From NCBI GenBank assembly GCA_001915025.1, contig MNDR01000092.1:1-64000 (forward strand): 64,000 nucleotides of DNA. Reading direction: 5' to 3'. Origin of the DNA: Gemmatimonadetes bacterium 13_2_20CM_2_65_7 (GTDB lineage: Bacteria; Gemmatimonadota; Gemmatimonadetes; Gemmatimonadales; GWC2-71-9). Every line of letters begins with the position of its first letter. The stretch's first letter is position 1. Under the pieces are notes generated by a model. The model worked only from the letters and a program-made list of their open reading frames with translations. It did no database searches and was not told the DNA's origin. Position numbers and translations under genes: made by a program. Shown here one piece after another: positions 15,439 through 23,988 of this stretch.

Positions 15439-17172
15439 GTGTACCGAATGCTCGTAGAAGCACGTGACGTAGAAGATTCCGAAGCAGACCTTCCAACTCG
15501 TAAAGCACCCCGCTCACCACTCCGCGTCCGCTCCGGTCTCGATGAGGAATACTCCTCTGACGAGATCGAGAAAATGACTCTGCTGTATGAGGGGACGCTC
15601 TCGAATATCGAAGAAGGCGAGATCGTCAAATCGAAGGTGCTGCGCGTGACCGACACCGCCGTCATCCTCGACGTCGGCTTCAAGTCCGAAGGCGCGGTCC
15701 CCATCGATGAGTTCAAAGATCCGAAGAGTCTGAAAGAAGGCGACGAGGTCGAAGTCTTCCTGGAGCACCTCGAGGACCAGGAAGGCGCCGTCGTCCTGTC
15801 GAAGAAGAAGGCTGACTTCATGCGCGTCTGGGAGAAGATCCGGGAGGCGCACGAAAAAGATGAAGCGGTCACCGGGACGCTGGTGAAGAAGATCAAGGGC
15901 GGTGTGGTCGTGGACCTCATGGGCGTGGATGCGTTCCTGCCCGGCAGCCAGATCGCGCTGCGTCGCGTGCCGAACATCGACGAGCTGCTCGGCCAAAGCT
16001 TCGAGTTCAAGATCATCAAGCTCAACAAACGGCGTCGCAACATCGTCGTGTCGCGCCGGGTGTTGCTCGAGGCCGAGCGCAAGACGAAACGCGACGTCCT
16101 GATGAAGGAGTTGTCGGTCAATCAGGTGCGGAAGGGCGTCGTCAAGAACATCACCGACTTCGGGGCGTTCATCGATCTCGGCGGCGTCGACGGCCTGCTG
16201 CACATCACCGACATGAGCTACGGGCGCGTGTCGCATCCGTCCGAGATGGTGCAGATCGGTCAGGAGCTCGAGGTCAAGGTGCTCGACATCGATTGGGAGC
16301 GCGAGCGCATTTCGCTCGGACTCAAACAGCTGCAGCCGTACCCGTGGCAGAACGTCGCTGCGAAATATCCGGTGGGCACGCGCGTGCAGGGCAAGGTTGT
16401 GTCCATCACCAACTACGGGGCGTTCGTCGAGCTCGAGCCGGGCATCGAGGGGCTCGTGCACATTTCCGAGATGAGCTGGACCCGCAACGTCCGCCATCCC
16501 TCCAAGCTCGTGTCGATCGGTGAATCGATCGAGGCGGTGGTCCTCAAGGTCGACGAGACGGAAGAAAAAGTCTCGCTCGGCATGAAGCAGACGGAGCAGG
16601 ACCCGTGGATGGCGCTGCCGCAGAAGTATCCGGTCGGCACGCGGCTCCGCGGCAAGGTGCGCAACCTCACGTCGTTCGGCGCATTCGTGGAAATCGAGCC
16701 GGGGATCGACGGCCTGATTCACATCTCCGATATGTCGTGGACCAAGCGCGTGCAGCATCCGTCCGAGGTCGTGAAGAAGGGCGACGAAGTCGACGTCCTG
16801 ATTCTGAACGTCGACGCCGAGAACAAACGGATCTCGCTGGGGCTGAAGCAGGCGCAGGAAGATCCGTGGCTCCGTATCGGGGAGACGTACCCCGTCGGCA
16901 CGGAGCTGCGCGGGCGCGTCATGCGCCTCATGGACAAGGGGGTCGTCGTCGACCTCGGCAGCGATATCGAGGGCTTCGTGCCGATGTCGCAGCTGGGCAT
17001 TCCGGATATTCAGCAGCCCGGCGATGCGGTGAAAGAAGGGCAGGCGGTGGAGCTGAAGGTTTTGGAGGTTGATCCGATCCATCATCGCATTGTATTGGCA
17101 GCCACCGGATTCCCGAAGGACGACGTGGTGCCGGTGCCAGCCAGTAACGAGACGCCTAGGTTAGACGCCTAG
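15439..17172 (+). CDS. rpsA: 30S ribosomal protein S1
   Basis: 577 residues with six S1 (OB-fold) domains. The last four repeats are clearest (TDFGAFIDLGGVDGLLHITD, TNYGAFVELEPGIEGLVHIS, TSFGAFVEIEPGIDGLIHIS, MDKGVVVDLGSDIEGFVPMS), spaced by YPVGT linkers. S1 captures mRNA on the 30S subunit. The start is unclear: GTG 15439 or ATG 15448, neither with a Shine-Dalgarno sequence, and an in-frame stop at 15406 excludes anything longer. E. coli rpsA also lacks a canonical site and is autoregulated through leader structure; the hairpins here may play that part. The stop codon falls in a short AGACGCC repeat. Confidence 0.96.
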   Translation: MYRMLVEARDVEDSEADLPTRKAPRSPLRVRSGLDEEYSSDEIEKMTLLYEGTLSNIEEGEIVKSKVLRVTDTAVILDVGFKSEGAVPIDEFKDPKSLKEGDEVEVFLEHLEDQEGAVVLSKKKADFMRVWEKIREAHEKDEAVTGTLVKKIKGGVVVDLMGVDAFLPGSQIALRRVPNIDELLGQSFEFKIIKLNKRRRNIVVSRRVLLEAERKTKRDVLMKELSVNQVRKGVVKNITDFGAFIDLGGVDGLLHITDMSYGRVSHPSEMVQIGQELEVKVLDIDWERERISLGLKQLQPYPWQNVAAKYPVGTRVQGKVVSITNYGAFVELEPGIEGLVHISEMSWTRNVRHPSKLVSIGESIEAVVLKVDETEEKVSLGMKQTEQDPWMALPQKYPVGTRLRGKVRNLTSFGAFVEIEPGIDGLIHISDMSWTKRVQHPSEVVKKGDEVDVLILNVDAENKRISLGLKQAQEDPWLRIGETYPVGTELRGRVMRLMDKGVVVDLGSDIEGFVPMSQLGIPDIQQPGDAVKEGQAVELKVLEVDPIHHRIVLAATGFPKDDVVPVPASNETPRLDA

Positions 17173-17185
17173 ACGCCGAGACGCC
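17150..17185 (+). repeat. AGACGCC short repeat spanning the rpsA stop codon
   Basis: AGACGCC occurs at 17150, 17163, 17171 and 17179, the last three with period 8. It covers the end of rpsA and the start of the spacer before the terminator. Confidence 0.7.
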
Positions 17186-17204
17186 GAGCGGCTGTGAGGT
17201 TTGA

Positions 17205-17230
17205 GGGGACAGGGTAATCCTGTCCCCTTT
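17205..17230 (+). terminator. intrinsic terminator after rpsA
   Basis: GGGGACAGG (17205-17213), loop GTAAT, CCTGTCCCC (17219-17227), then TTT. A perfect 9-bp stem ending the tyrA-aroA-cmk-rpsA unit. Confidence 0.85.
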
Positions 17231-17258
17231 GCATTTGGTGGCCTACATTTGCCGAACC

Positions 17259-18782
17259 ATGACCATGAGAGAAAAGCTGGAATTACTCCAGCAAAAGAGG
17301 TCGGAGAGTGAGCAAGGTGGCGGCGCTGAGCGGATCGCCACGCAACACCAAAAAGGGAAAATGACCGCGCGCGAGCGGCTCGACGTGCTGCTCGATCCTG
17401 GCTCCTTCGTCGAGCTCGATCGCTTCGTCACCCATCGCGCCACCGATTTCGGTCTCGACGAGCAAAAAGTCCTCGGCGATGGGGTGGTGACGGGATGGGG
17501 ACGCGTCGAGGGACGGCTGGTCTACGTCTTCTCGCAGGACTTCACCGTTTTTGGCGGCTCGCTCTCGGAAGCGCACGCGGAAAAAATCTGTAAGATCATG
17601 GATCTCGCCCTGCAGAATGGCGCGCCGGTCGTGGGACTGAACGACTCGGGCGGCGCGCGGATTCAGGAGGGGGTCGCATCGCTCGGCGGCTATGCCGACA
17701 TCTTCCTCCGCAACACGCTCGCGTCCGGCGTCGTGCCGCAGATCAGCGCGATCCTCGGCCCGTGCGCCGGCGGCGCCGTATATAGTCCCGCGATCACCGA
17801 CTTCATCTTCATGGTGCGCGGCATCTCGTACATGTTCGTGACCGGCCCCAACGTCGTGAAAACGGTGACGCACGAAGAGGTGGATTTCGAGAAGCTCGGC
17901 GGCGCCGACGTCCACGGCGGCACGTCCGGCATCGCGCAGTTCGTTCACGATTCCGAGCTCGAGTCGCTCACGGCCATTCGTACGCTGCTGTCGTTTCTGC
18001 CTGGCAACAATCTCGATTCACCGCCCATCCGCACACCCGACGACCCATCGGATCGCCGTGACGAGGGACTGCTCGACGTCGTGCCCGATGAGCCGGCCAA
18101 GCCGTACGACATGCACGAGGTGTTGAAACGCGTCGTCGACGGGGGCGCGTTCCTCGAGGTGCAACGGGATTACGGCAGCAACCTGATCGTCGGCTTCGCG
18201 CGTCTCGCGGGACGCCCAGTGGGGATTGTCGCGAATCAACCGGCGGCGCTCGCCGGCGTGCTCGACATCGCGGCCTCGCTCAAGGGTGCACGATTCATCC
18301 GCTTCTGCGACGCGTTCAACATTCCGCTGGTCACGTTCGAGGATGTGCCGGGCTTTCTCCCCGGCGTGGCCCAGGAGCATGGCGGCATCATCAAACATGG
18401 CGCAAAGTTGCTCTATGCCTTTTGCGAGGCCACGGTGCCCAAGCTCACGGTGATCACCCGCAAAGCCTACGGCGGCGCTTACGACGTGATGAGCTCCAAG
18501 CACATCCGCGGCGACTACAACGTCGCCTGGCCGACGGCGGAGATCGCCGTGATGGGACCGAAGGGAGCCGTGGAGATCCTGTATAAGGGCGAGGCGAGCG
18601 AAGAGCGGACCAACGAGTATCGCGAAAAGTTCGCCCACCCCTATCGGGCCGCGGCGCGCGGCTATCTGGACGACATCATCGATCCGCGGGACACGAGACC
18701 GCGCCTGATCGAAGCGCTCCTCACCCTGGACACCAAACGCGGGCGGAATCCTCCCAAGAAGCATGGGAACATTCCTCTATAA
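17259..18782 (+). CDS. acyl-CoA (propionyl-/methylmalonyl-type) carboxyltransferase, fused alpha/beta subunit
   Basis: 507 residues, matching the single-chain carboxyltransferase of propionyl-CoA/acyl-CoA carboxylases rather than the split AccA/AccD pair. It transfers the carboxyl group from biotin to an acyl-CoA. Visible: [21 protein letters not shown] at the N-terminus, [12 protein letters not shown] and [13 protein letters not shown] (first crotonase fold, acyl-CoA oxyanion holes), and [21 protein letters not shown] plus [19 protein letters not shown] (second fold, biotin side). The ATG at 17259 (or 17265) precedes MREKLELL; no clear ribosome-binding site. Biotin carboxylase and biotin carrier follow within 4 kb. 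Overlaps the next gene by 20 nt. Confidence 0.93.
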   Translation: MTMREKLELLQQKRSESEQGGGAERIATQHQKGKMTARERLDVLLDPGSFVELDRFVTHRATDFGLDEQKVLGDGVVTGWGRVEGRLVYVFSQDFTVFGGSLSEAHAEKICKIMDLALQNGAPVVGLNDSGGARIQEGVASLGGYADIFLRNTLASGVVPQISAILGPCAGGAVYSPAITDFIFMVRGISYMFVTGPNVVKTVTHEEVDFEKLGGADVHGGTSGIAQFVHDSELESLTAIRTLLSFLPGNNLDSPPIRTPDDPSDRRDEGLLDVVPDEPAKPYDMHEVLKRVVDGGAFLEVQRDYGSNLIVGFARLAGRPVGIVANQPAALAGVLDIAASLKGARFIRFCDAFNIPLVTFEDVPGFLPGVAQEHGGIIKHGAKLLYAFCEATVPKLTVITRKAYGGAYDVMSSKHIRGDYNVAWPTAEIAVMGPKGAVEILYKGEASEERTNEYREKFAHPYRAAARGYLDDIIDPRDTRPRLIEALLTLDTKRGRNPPKKHGNIPL

Positions 18783-19689
18783 GGCGGCCCTCGGGCTGCT
18801 GGTCGTGCAATCTCCCGTGCCCGCCCCTCACGCCGATACGGTGCGCGCGGGGCTGTGGGCTCGCGTCGCCGCCGATTCGACCGACGGCCCGGCATGGCTC
18901 GACCTCGGGCGTCACTATCTCCAGCTCGGGGACTATCACGCGCATCGCAAACCGGTCGTGACCGATACCGTCTGGGCGCACGCCCAGCTCGATACGGCGG
19001 AGCAGGCATTCGAGCGCGCGGCGCGCTGGAGCGCCGGCCCCCGGACCGCCGATTCCGCGCGCGTATTTCGCGTCTACACCTTCGGCGAGCGCGCCTACGT
19101 CGACTGGGAATCGGCAGGCAGCCAGGCGGCGACGCTGGCGTGGCATGCGGTGCCGGAGGGACTGCGCCTGCCGCCCGCGCTCGAAGAGCTGGGGGAAAAT
19201 CTGCTGCGGGCTTGCCCGCATCAGGGCATTCTGCTGACGGCGTACGATACCGATACGCAGGGGGCGTGGTATCTCCGGTTCGCGCGCGGGTTGCGGCCCG
19301 ATCTCGTCGTGGTTCCAGCCGCCCGCTGGCAGGGTGACACCGTCCTGCGCAATCGCGTGCTGAAAGAGCTCAAGACGCGCGATCCATCGCTGCGGGCGCT
19401 CGCTCAAACGCGGGCCGTCTGCGCCAGCATGGCGTTCGAGCGACCGCCCGAGGAGCGGTCGGTGAAGTGGAACAAGCGTCCGCTCGTCTGGGTGTCGGGG
19501 AAGGAAAGCAAGGCGGACCGGGTGCCGGCGCAGGATTTCGTGTTCGCTGCGTTACGACAAGCGACCGATCAGCACGAGACCTGGACCGAGCCTGTCGTCC
19601 TCATCTATCGGCGCGCGGTGAGCAAGGTCTCGGCACTGTGCAAGGCGTTCGACACGTTCGGGCTGGCGAACGCGGTTGGCTGTAATTGA
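18763..19689 (+). CDS. uncharacterised probably exported protein
   Basis: 308 residues; ATG lies inside the carboxyltransferase 3' end. The N-terminus ([24 protein letters not shown]) looks like a signal peptide or anchor. A helical TPR-like part ([27 protein letters not shown]) is followed by [28 protein letters not shown], which resembles the soluble tail of DUF2723 glycosyltransferase-like proteins (GDNDTFPLWY...RPDVRVV). That similarity is from memory and weak. Ends by sharing TTGA with the biotin carboxylase, so it is embedded in the carboxylase operon without an obvious biochemical reason. Confidence 0.7.
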   Translation: MGTFLYKAALGLLVVQSPVPAPHADTVRAGLWARVAADSTDGPAWLDLGRHYLQLGDYHAHRKPVVTDTVWAHAQLDTAEQAFERAARWSAGPRTADSARVFRVYTFGERAYVDWESAGSQAATLAWHAVPEGLRLPPALEELGENLLRACPHQGILLTAYDTDTQGAWYLRFARGLRPDLVVVPAARWQGDTVLRNRVLKELKTRDPSLRALAQTRAVCASMAFERPPEERSVKWNKRPLVWVSGKESKADRVPAQDFVFAALRQATDQHETWTEPVVLIYRRAVSKVSALCKAFDTFGLANAVGCN

Positions 19690-21254
19690 TCACGCGCGTC
19701 CTCGTCGCTAATCGCGGCGAGATCGCGGTTCGGGTGATCCGCGCGTGCCATGAGGAAGGCATAGCAGCGGTCGCTGTGTACTCCGAGCCTGACCGCCTCG
19801 CGCCGCACGTGCGTGATGCCGACGCGGCCGTCCTGCTCGGCGCAGCGCCGGCGGCGGAATCCTACCTCGACATCAAGAAGCTCATCACCGCAGCGAAGGA
19901 GAGTGGCTGCCAGGCGGTGCATCCGGGCTACGGCTTTCTCTCGGAGCGCGCCGCGTTTGCGCAAGCGTGCGACGAAGTCGGACTCGTGTTCATCGGTCCG
20001 CCGGCTCAGGCGATTCGCGCGATGGGCGACAAGACCGAAGCGCGCCGCCGCATGCAAGCCGCCGGCGTGCCCGTCGTTCCGGGGACCGCCGCGCCGCTGC
20101 GGGATCCGGTCGAGGCACGGCGCGAAGCAAAACGGATCGGTTATCCCGTGATGCTGAAAGCGGTAGCGGGAGGCGGCGGCAAAGGCATGCGGCTGGTGGG
20201 CGCGGAGTCGGAGGTCGAAGCAGGGTTTCAGGCGGCGCGTCGGGAAGCCCTGAAAGCATTCGGTGATGGCAGTATCTACGTCGAGAAGTATCTGGAGCGA
20301 CCGCGGCACATCGAGATCCAGGTGCTGGCGGACCGTCATGGCCGCGTCATCGCGCTGGGCGAGCGCGAATGCAGCATTCAGCGCCGCCATCAGAAGCTGA
20401 TCGAGGAGTCGCCATCGGTCGCCGTGTCGCCGGCGCTGCGCCGCCGCCTGGCGGAAGCCGCGACAGCCGCAGCAGGCGCGGTGGGGTATGTCGGCGCCGG
20501 CACGATCGAATTCCTGCTCACGCGGTCGGGCGAATTCTACTTCCTCGAGATGAACACGCGGATCCAGGTCGAGCATCCGGTTACCGAGCTCGTCTACGGC
20601 GTCGACCTCGTTCGCGAGCAACTGCGCATCGCCGCCGGGCAACCGATGCGCGTCCACGGCGCGGCCGCGGCCGGGGGGGGGGGCGGCGTCCTGCACCCCC
20701 GGGGTCATGCCATTGAGTGCCGCATTACGGCGGAAGACCCATTGAACGATTTCCTGCCCGCGTCCGGAGTGCTGCAGTATCTCCGGGTGCCGAGTGGGCC
20801 AGGGGTGCGATGGGACGGCGGGGTGGAGGCGGGGCAGGAGGTGACGCTGTTTTACGATCCCTTACTGGCCAAGCTCATCGTCTGGGGCGAAACGCGGGAG
20901 GTCGCGATCCAGCGCATGCGCCGCGCGCTGAGCGAGCTGGTGATCGTCGGGCTGCCGACGAGTCAAGCATTCCATCTTCGCGTCATGGACGATCCCGATT
21001 TTCAGAAGGGCGCCGTCGACATTACGTATCTTGAGCGTGCCGGCGCGCGCGTGTTGGCGGCGACGCCGCGTCCCGGGCTCGAACGAGCGCTCGCGGTCGC
21101 GGCGGCGCTGGTAGCTGACGAGCACCGCGATCGACCGCCACCTCGCCTCTTGACCGACCGGCCGCCGCAGTCATCGCCATGGATAACCACCAGCCGTCAG
21201 GAAGCGCTGCGGGGCGGGCGGGGCGGGCGGGGCGGGCGGGACGGTCTCGAGTGA
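19686..21254 (+). CDS. accC: biotin carboxylase subunit of acyl-CoA carboxylase
   Basis: 522 residues, TTG start overlapping the previous stop (TTGA); the protein then begins at the invariant RVLVANRGEIAVRVIRA. Carboxylates biotin using ATP and bicarbonate. Seen: HPGYGFLSE, ATP-grasp loop VAGGGGKGMR, EKYLERPRHIEIQVL, GERECSIQRRHQKLIEE and FLEMNTRIQVEHPVTE. Two oddities: the segment before RGHAIECRI is replaced by low-complexity AAAAGGGGG encoded over an 11-G tract, and the C-terminus carries a GGRGGRGGR tail from a 9-bp tandem repeat. There is no fused biotin domain; the carrier is encoded at 22465. Symbol by homology; it may serve propionyl- or acetyl-CoA carboxylase. Confidence 0.94.
   Translation: MITRVLVANRGEIAVRVIRACHEEGIAAVAVYSEPDRLAPHVRDADAAVLLGAAPAAESYLDIKKLITAAKESGCQAVHPGYGFLSERAAFAQACDEVGLVFIGPPAQAIRAMGDKTEARRRMQAAGVPVVPGTAAPLRDPVEARREAKRIGYPVMLKAVAGGGGKGMRLVGAESEVEAGFQAARREALKAFGDGSIYVEKYLERPRHIEIQVLADRHGRVIALGERECSIQRRHQKLIEESPSVAVSPALRRRLAEAATAAAGAVGYVGAGTIEFLLTRSGEFYFLEMNTRIQVEHPVTELVYGVDLVREQLRIAAGQPMRVHGAAAAGGGGGVLHPRGHAIECRITAEDPLNDFLPASGVLQYLRVPSGPGVRWDGGVEAGQEVTLFYDPLLAKLIVWGETREVAIQRMRRALSELVIVGLPTSQAFHLRVMDDPDFQKGAVDITYLERAGARVLAATPRPGLERALAVAAALVADEHRDRPPPRLLTDRPPQSSPWITTSRQEALRGGRGGRGGRDGLE
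20673..20683 (+). repeat. 11-G homopolymer tract in the biotin carboxylase gene
   Basis: Eleven consecutive G encode most of a GGGG run within AAAAGGGGGV. The frame is intact in this sequence; slippage by one base would truncate the protein. Confidence 0.9.
21212..21238 (+). repeat. 3 x GGGCGGGCG tandem repeat at the accC/RNA methyltransferase junction
   Basis: Three perfect 9-mers encode Gly-Gly-Arg repeats at the end of the biotin carboxylase. Eight G-triplets or longer in about 30 nt give G-quadruplex potential 12 nt upstream of the next start codon. Confidence 0.85.
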
Positions 21255-22468
21255 CCGATCTCGTGACCATCACTGGAATCGCGGTTGGAGGAGACGGTGT
21301 CGGCAAGCTGGCGGACGGTCGCGTCGTCTTCATTCCACGCACGGCACCTGGTGATCAAGTCCGCCTGCGCGACAACTCCCTCGAGCGCCACCGCAACTTC
21401 GCGCGGGCGGAGGTCGGCGCGATCGTACGGGCGAGTCCCGGACGAGTCGCGCCTCCCTGCCCGCACTACGTGAACGATCATTGCGGCGGCTGCCAGCTCC
21501 AGCATGTCGCCTACGAAGGCCAGCTCAGTGCCAAGCGCGCGATTGTGGGCGATGCGCTGCGCCGGATCGGGAAGCTCAAGATCGAAGACCCTGAAATCGT
21601 CGAAGCCCTCGATGAGTGGCGGTATCGATCGAAGATCTCCATGGAGGCGAAAGCTCTGGCTGTCGGTCTGCCCCCATACGATCGGCCGAATTTTGTTTTT
21701 CCTCTCGCCGATTGTCACATCACCGATTTCAAGTTGATGGCGCTGTGGCGCGAGCTGCGCAGTCGACTTTCGCTGCTGCCCGACCGCTTGACCAGACTCA
21801 CGCTGCAGCTCGATCGCGAAGGCCGCTCGCATGTTATCGCAGAATCAGCAGGAGATCCCTGGCTCGACGCCGACAAATTGCGACGGGCCCTGCAAAGCGA
21901 AGACATCGTTTGCTGGTGGCAGCCGGTGGACGGGGCGGCGCGCGTCGTCGCCGGACCCGAGACGGGCTTTCCGGCGACGGCCTTCGAGCATGTAAATCCG
22001 GGAATGGGAATCCTGACCCGGCAATGGGCCGTCGAGCAACTGGGCGACGTACGCGCGCAAACCGTCTGGGACCTCTACGGTGGCATTGGTGATACGGCGG
22101 CCCTACTGGTCGAGCGCGGCGCGAGCGTGATCAGCGTCGATGTCGACGAGAAAGCCGTGACGTGGGCCCGCAGCCGCCTGCCTGCAGCGCGCTTCATCGC
22201 CGCGCGAGCGGAGGACGTATTACCGAGCCTGCCGGCGCCGTATGCCGTGGTGGTCAATCCGCCCCGCGCGGGACTGCCTTGGGACGTCACGCTCCGCCTG
22301 ACCGGCGAGCCGGTTGCGAAACTCGTCTATATCTCCTGTGATCCGGCGACGCTTGCACGCGACCTGCAGCGGCTCCACGTCAACTATCAAGTCATCGCTG
22401 TGCGCGCGTTCGATCTGTTTCCGCAGACGGCGCATGTGGAGACCGTTGCGGTCCTCGAGGCGGCATGA
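21251..22468 (+). CDS. TrmA/RlmD-family 5-methyluridine RNA methyltransferase
   Basis: 405 residues from GTG 21251, which overlaps the biotin carboxylase stop (GTGA); the ORF-track start would add a repeat-derived RAGRAG tail. N-terminal TRAM domain (LVTITGIAVGGDGVGKLADGRVVFI), then an iron-sulfur cluster motif with HCGGCQLQH and nearby Cys (PPCPHY, LADCHI), then the SAM methyltransferase fold (VWDLYGGIGDTA, VNPPRAGL) and the catalytic SCDP box (VYISCDPATLARDL). Target is a uridine in tRNA or 23S rRNA; which one cannot be decided here. Oddly placed between biotin carboxylase and its carrier. Confidence 0.92.
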   Translation: MTDLVTITGIAVGGDGVGKLADGRVVFIPRTAPGDQVRLRDNSLERHRNFARAEVGAIVRASPGRVAPPCPHYVNDHCGGCQLQHVAYEGQLSAKRAIVGDALRRIGKLKIEDPEIVEALDEWRYRSKISMEAKALAVGLPPYDRPNFVFPLADCHITDFKLMALWRELRSRLSLLPDRLTRLTLQLDREGRSHVIAESAGDPWLDADKLRRALQSEDIVCWWQPVDGAARVVAGPETGFPATAFEHVNPGMGILTRQWAVEQLGDVRAQTVWDLYGGIGDTAALLVERGASVISVDVDEKAVTWARSRLPAARFIAARAEDVLPSLPAPYAVVVNPPRAGLPWDVTLRLTGEPVAKLVYISCDPATLARDLQRLHVNYQVIAVRAFDLFPQTAHVETVAVLEAA

Positions 22469-22992
22469 AGTACCACGTCTCTTTACGAAATCGCACCCAC
22501 ATCATCGACGTCGAAGGCGGCACGGTCACCGTCGACGGCGAACGCCTCGCAGCGCATTGGGCTCAGATCCCGGGAACGCCGCTCATTCAGCTGCTCCTCG
22601 GAAAAGAGTCCTGGACGGTCGCTTGCCAGCAGCTCGACGAAGCGGGCCGGCGTTGGGCGTTGGGAGCGGCCGGCGAGCGCTTCGAGCTCGACGTGCAGGA
22701 CGACCGCTCGAAGCAGATCGAGGCCCTCACGGGGCAGGGCCGACGGCCCGCACCGGGCGGCGTCGTCAAAGCGCCGATGCCGGGACTCGTCGTTCGTGTC
22801 GAGGTGACTGTCGGCCAGGAGGTCGAGGCCGGAGCGGGCCTCGTCGTTGTCGAAGCGATGAAGATGGAAAACGAGCTGCGCGCACCACAGCGCGGCGTCG
22901 TCCAGCAGATTCACGTCACCGCGGGCGAGCGCGTCGAAAAAGGCGCGCCGCTCGTCACTCTCTCCGCGAAACCCTCGCAACCATCGGGTTGA
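22465..22992 (+). CDS. biotin carboxyl carrier protein
   Basis: 175 residues, ATG overlapping the methyltransferase stop (ATGA). The C-terminal 70 residues form a biotinyl/lipoyl domain with EAMKMEN (the biotinylated Lys near 133) between GLVVRVEVTVGQEVEAGAGL and GERVEKGAPLVTL. The N-terminal 100 residues resemble the extra domain seen in carriers of propionyl-CoA-type carboxylases (YHVSLRNRTHIIDVEGGTVTVDG). Together with the genes at 17259 and 19686 it completes a three-part acyl-CoA carboxylase. Confidence 0.93.
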   Translation: MKYHVSLRNRTHIIDVEGGTVTVDGERLAAHWAQIPGTPLIQLLLGKESWTVACQQLDEAGRRWALGAAGERFELDVQDDRSKQIEALTGQGRRPAPGGVVKAPMPGLVVRVEVTVGQEVEAGAGLVVVEAMKMENELRAPQRGVVQQIHVTAGERVEKGAPLVTLSAKPSQPSG

Positions 22993-23017
22993 CAGGCGCT
23001 TACGCCCCGGTTAGAGT
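22989..23017 (+). promoter_or_regulatory. sigma70-type promoter for rplM-rpsI
   Basis: TTGACA (22989-22994) overlaps the stop codon of the biotin carrier gene; 17 nt later comes TAGAGT (23012-23017). Transcription would begin near 23024, giving a leader of about 28 nt before the rplM ATG. Confidence 0.7.
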
Positions 23018-23051
23018 TCGCGTCTGTCAAAAACCAGGGCTACGTAGAGGC

Positions 23052-23489
23052 ATGAAGACGTACACGTTGAAGCCGCAGGACATCGAGCGCCGGTGGTGGT
23101 TGGTGGATGCGGCCGGACAGCCGCTCGGCCGGCTCGCCAGCCGCGTCGCGCAAATCCTGCGTGGCAAGCACAAACCGACGTTCACGCCGCACGTCAACGG
23201 CGGTGATTTCGTCATCGTCATCAACGCCGAGAAAGTGCAGCTGACGGGCCGTAAGATCGAGCAGAAGCGCTACTTCCGGCACACGGGGTACATGGGCCAC
23301 GAACGCTTTACGCCAGTACAGAAAGTGCTCGGCAAACACCCTGAGCGCGTCATCGAGAAGGCGGTCTGGGGCATGCTGCCGAAGACCACCCTGTCGCGGC
23401 AACACGTCAAGCAGATGTTGAAAGTGTACGCCGGTCCCGAGCATCCGCACGCCGCGCAGCAGCCCGCGCCCCTGGTGGAGGCCAAGTGA
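23052..23489 (+). CDS. rplM: 50S ribosomal protein L13
   Basis: 145 residues from ATG 23052 with GAGG just upstream; the long ORF-track extension covers the biotin carrier gene. Family landmarks: WWLVDAAGQPLGRLAS, HVNGGDFVIVINAEKVQLTGRK, YFRHTGYMG and AVWGMLPK. Early-assembling large-subunit protein. Coupled to rpsI by GTGA. Confidence 0.97.
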   Translation: MKTYTLKPQDIERRWWLVDAAGQPLGRLASRVAQILRGKHKPTFTPHVNGGDFVIVINAEKVQLTGRKIEQKRYFRHTGYMGHERFTPVQKVLGKHPERVIEKAVWGMLPKTTLSRQHVKQMLKVYAGPEHPHAAQQPAPLVEAK

Positions 23490-23890
23490 CTGCGATTACA
23501 CCGGAGCTGCGCTGGCACGCGATCGGTCGCCGGAAGCTGGGCATCGCGCGTGTCTATCTGACCCCAGGCTCGGGGAAGTGGAGCATCAACGGGCGCACGC
23601 TGGGCGATTACTTCCCGCGGCCCTCGCTGGTGTCGCACATTCAGCAGCCCTTCACGGCGACCGACACGCTGGGCGCATTCGACGTGAAGGCTCGCGTCGT
23701 CGGCGGCGGGCTGACGGGCCAGGCGGGCGCGCTGCGGTTGGGGATCGCGCGGGCGTTGGTGCTCGCCGATGACCGCCATCGCAAGAAGCTCAGAGAGCAG
23801 GGTCTCCTGACGCGCGATCCGCGCGCCGTGGAGCGCAAGAAGCCCGGACGCGCGGGTGCACGGAAGCGATTCCAGTTTAGCAAGCGGTAA
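23486..23890 (+). CDS. rpsI: 30S ribosomal protein S9
   Basis: 134 residues, GTG overlapping the rplM stop. Contains GRRKLGIARVYLTPGSG, ITINGR-like WSINGRTLGDYF, VVGGGLTGQAGALRLGIARAL, and the basic C-terminal tail ending FSKR that reaches the P-site tRNA anticodon. Standard rplM-rpsI pair. Confidence 0.97.
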   Translation: MTAITPELRWHAIGRRKLGIARVYLTPGSGKWSINGRTLGDYFPRPSLVSHIQQPFTATDTLGAFDVKARVVGGGLTGQAGALRLGIARALVLADDRHRKKLREQGLLTRDPRAVERKKPGRAGARKRFQFSKR

Positions 23891-23988
23891 ACGCTCAAAT
23901 ACTCACGTCGCTCGATCCCCTCCTGGGTCCCTTCGGGGTTGGATGGGAGATGACGGCGGCGGCGGACCGAACCCAAGAAAGGGAGTAA

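Noticed and set aside
14634-17085. Two ~500-aa minus-strand ORFs opposite cmk and rpsA (14634-16121, 15514-17085)
   Set aside because: Antisense to well-supported genes; His/Asp/Leu-rich composition typical of shadow frames, no recognisable family.
21179-21250. Upstream ATG start for the RNA methyltransferase (adds RAGRAG repeat)
   Set aside because: Sequence comes from the G-rich repeat in another frame of the carboxylase; the GTGA junction gives a normal TRAM start.
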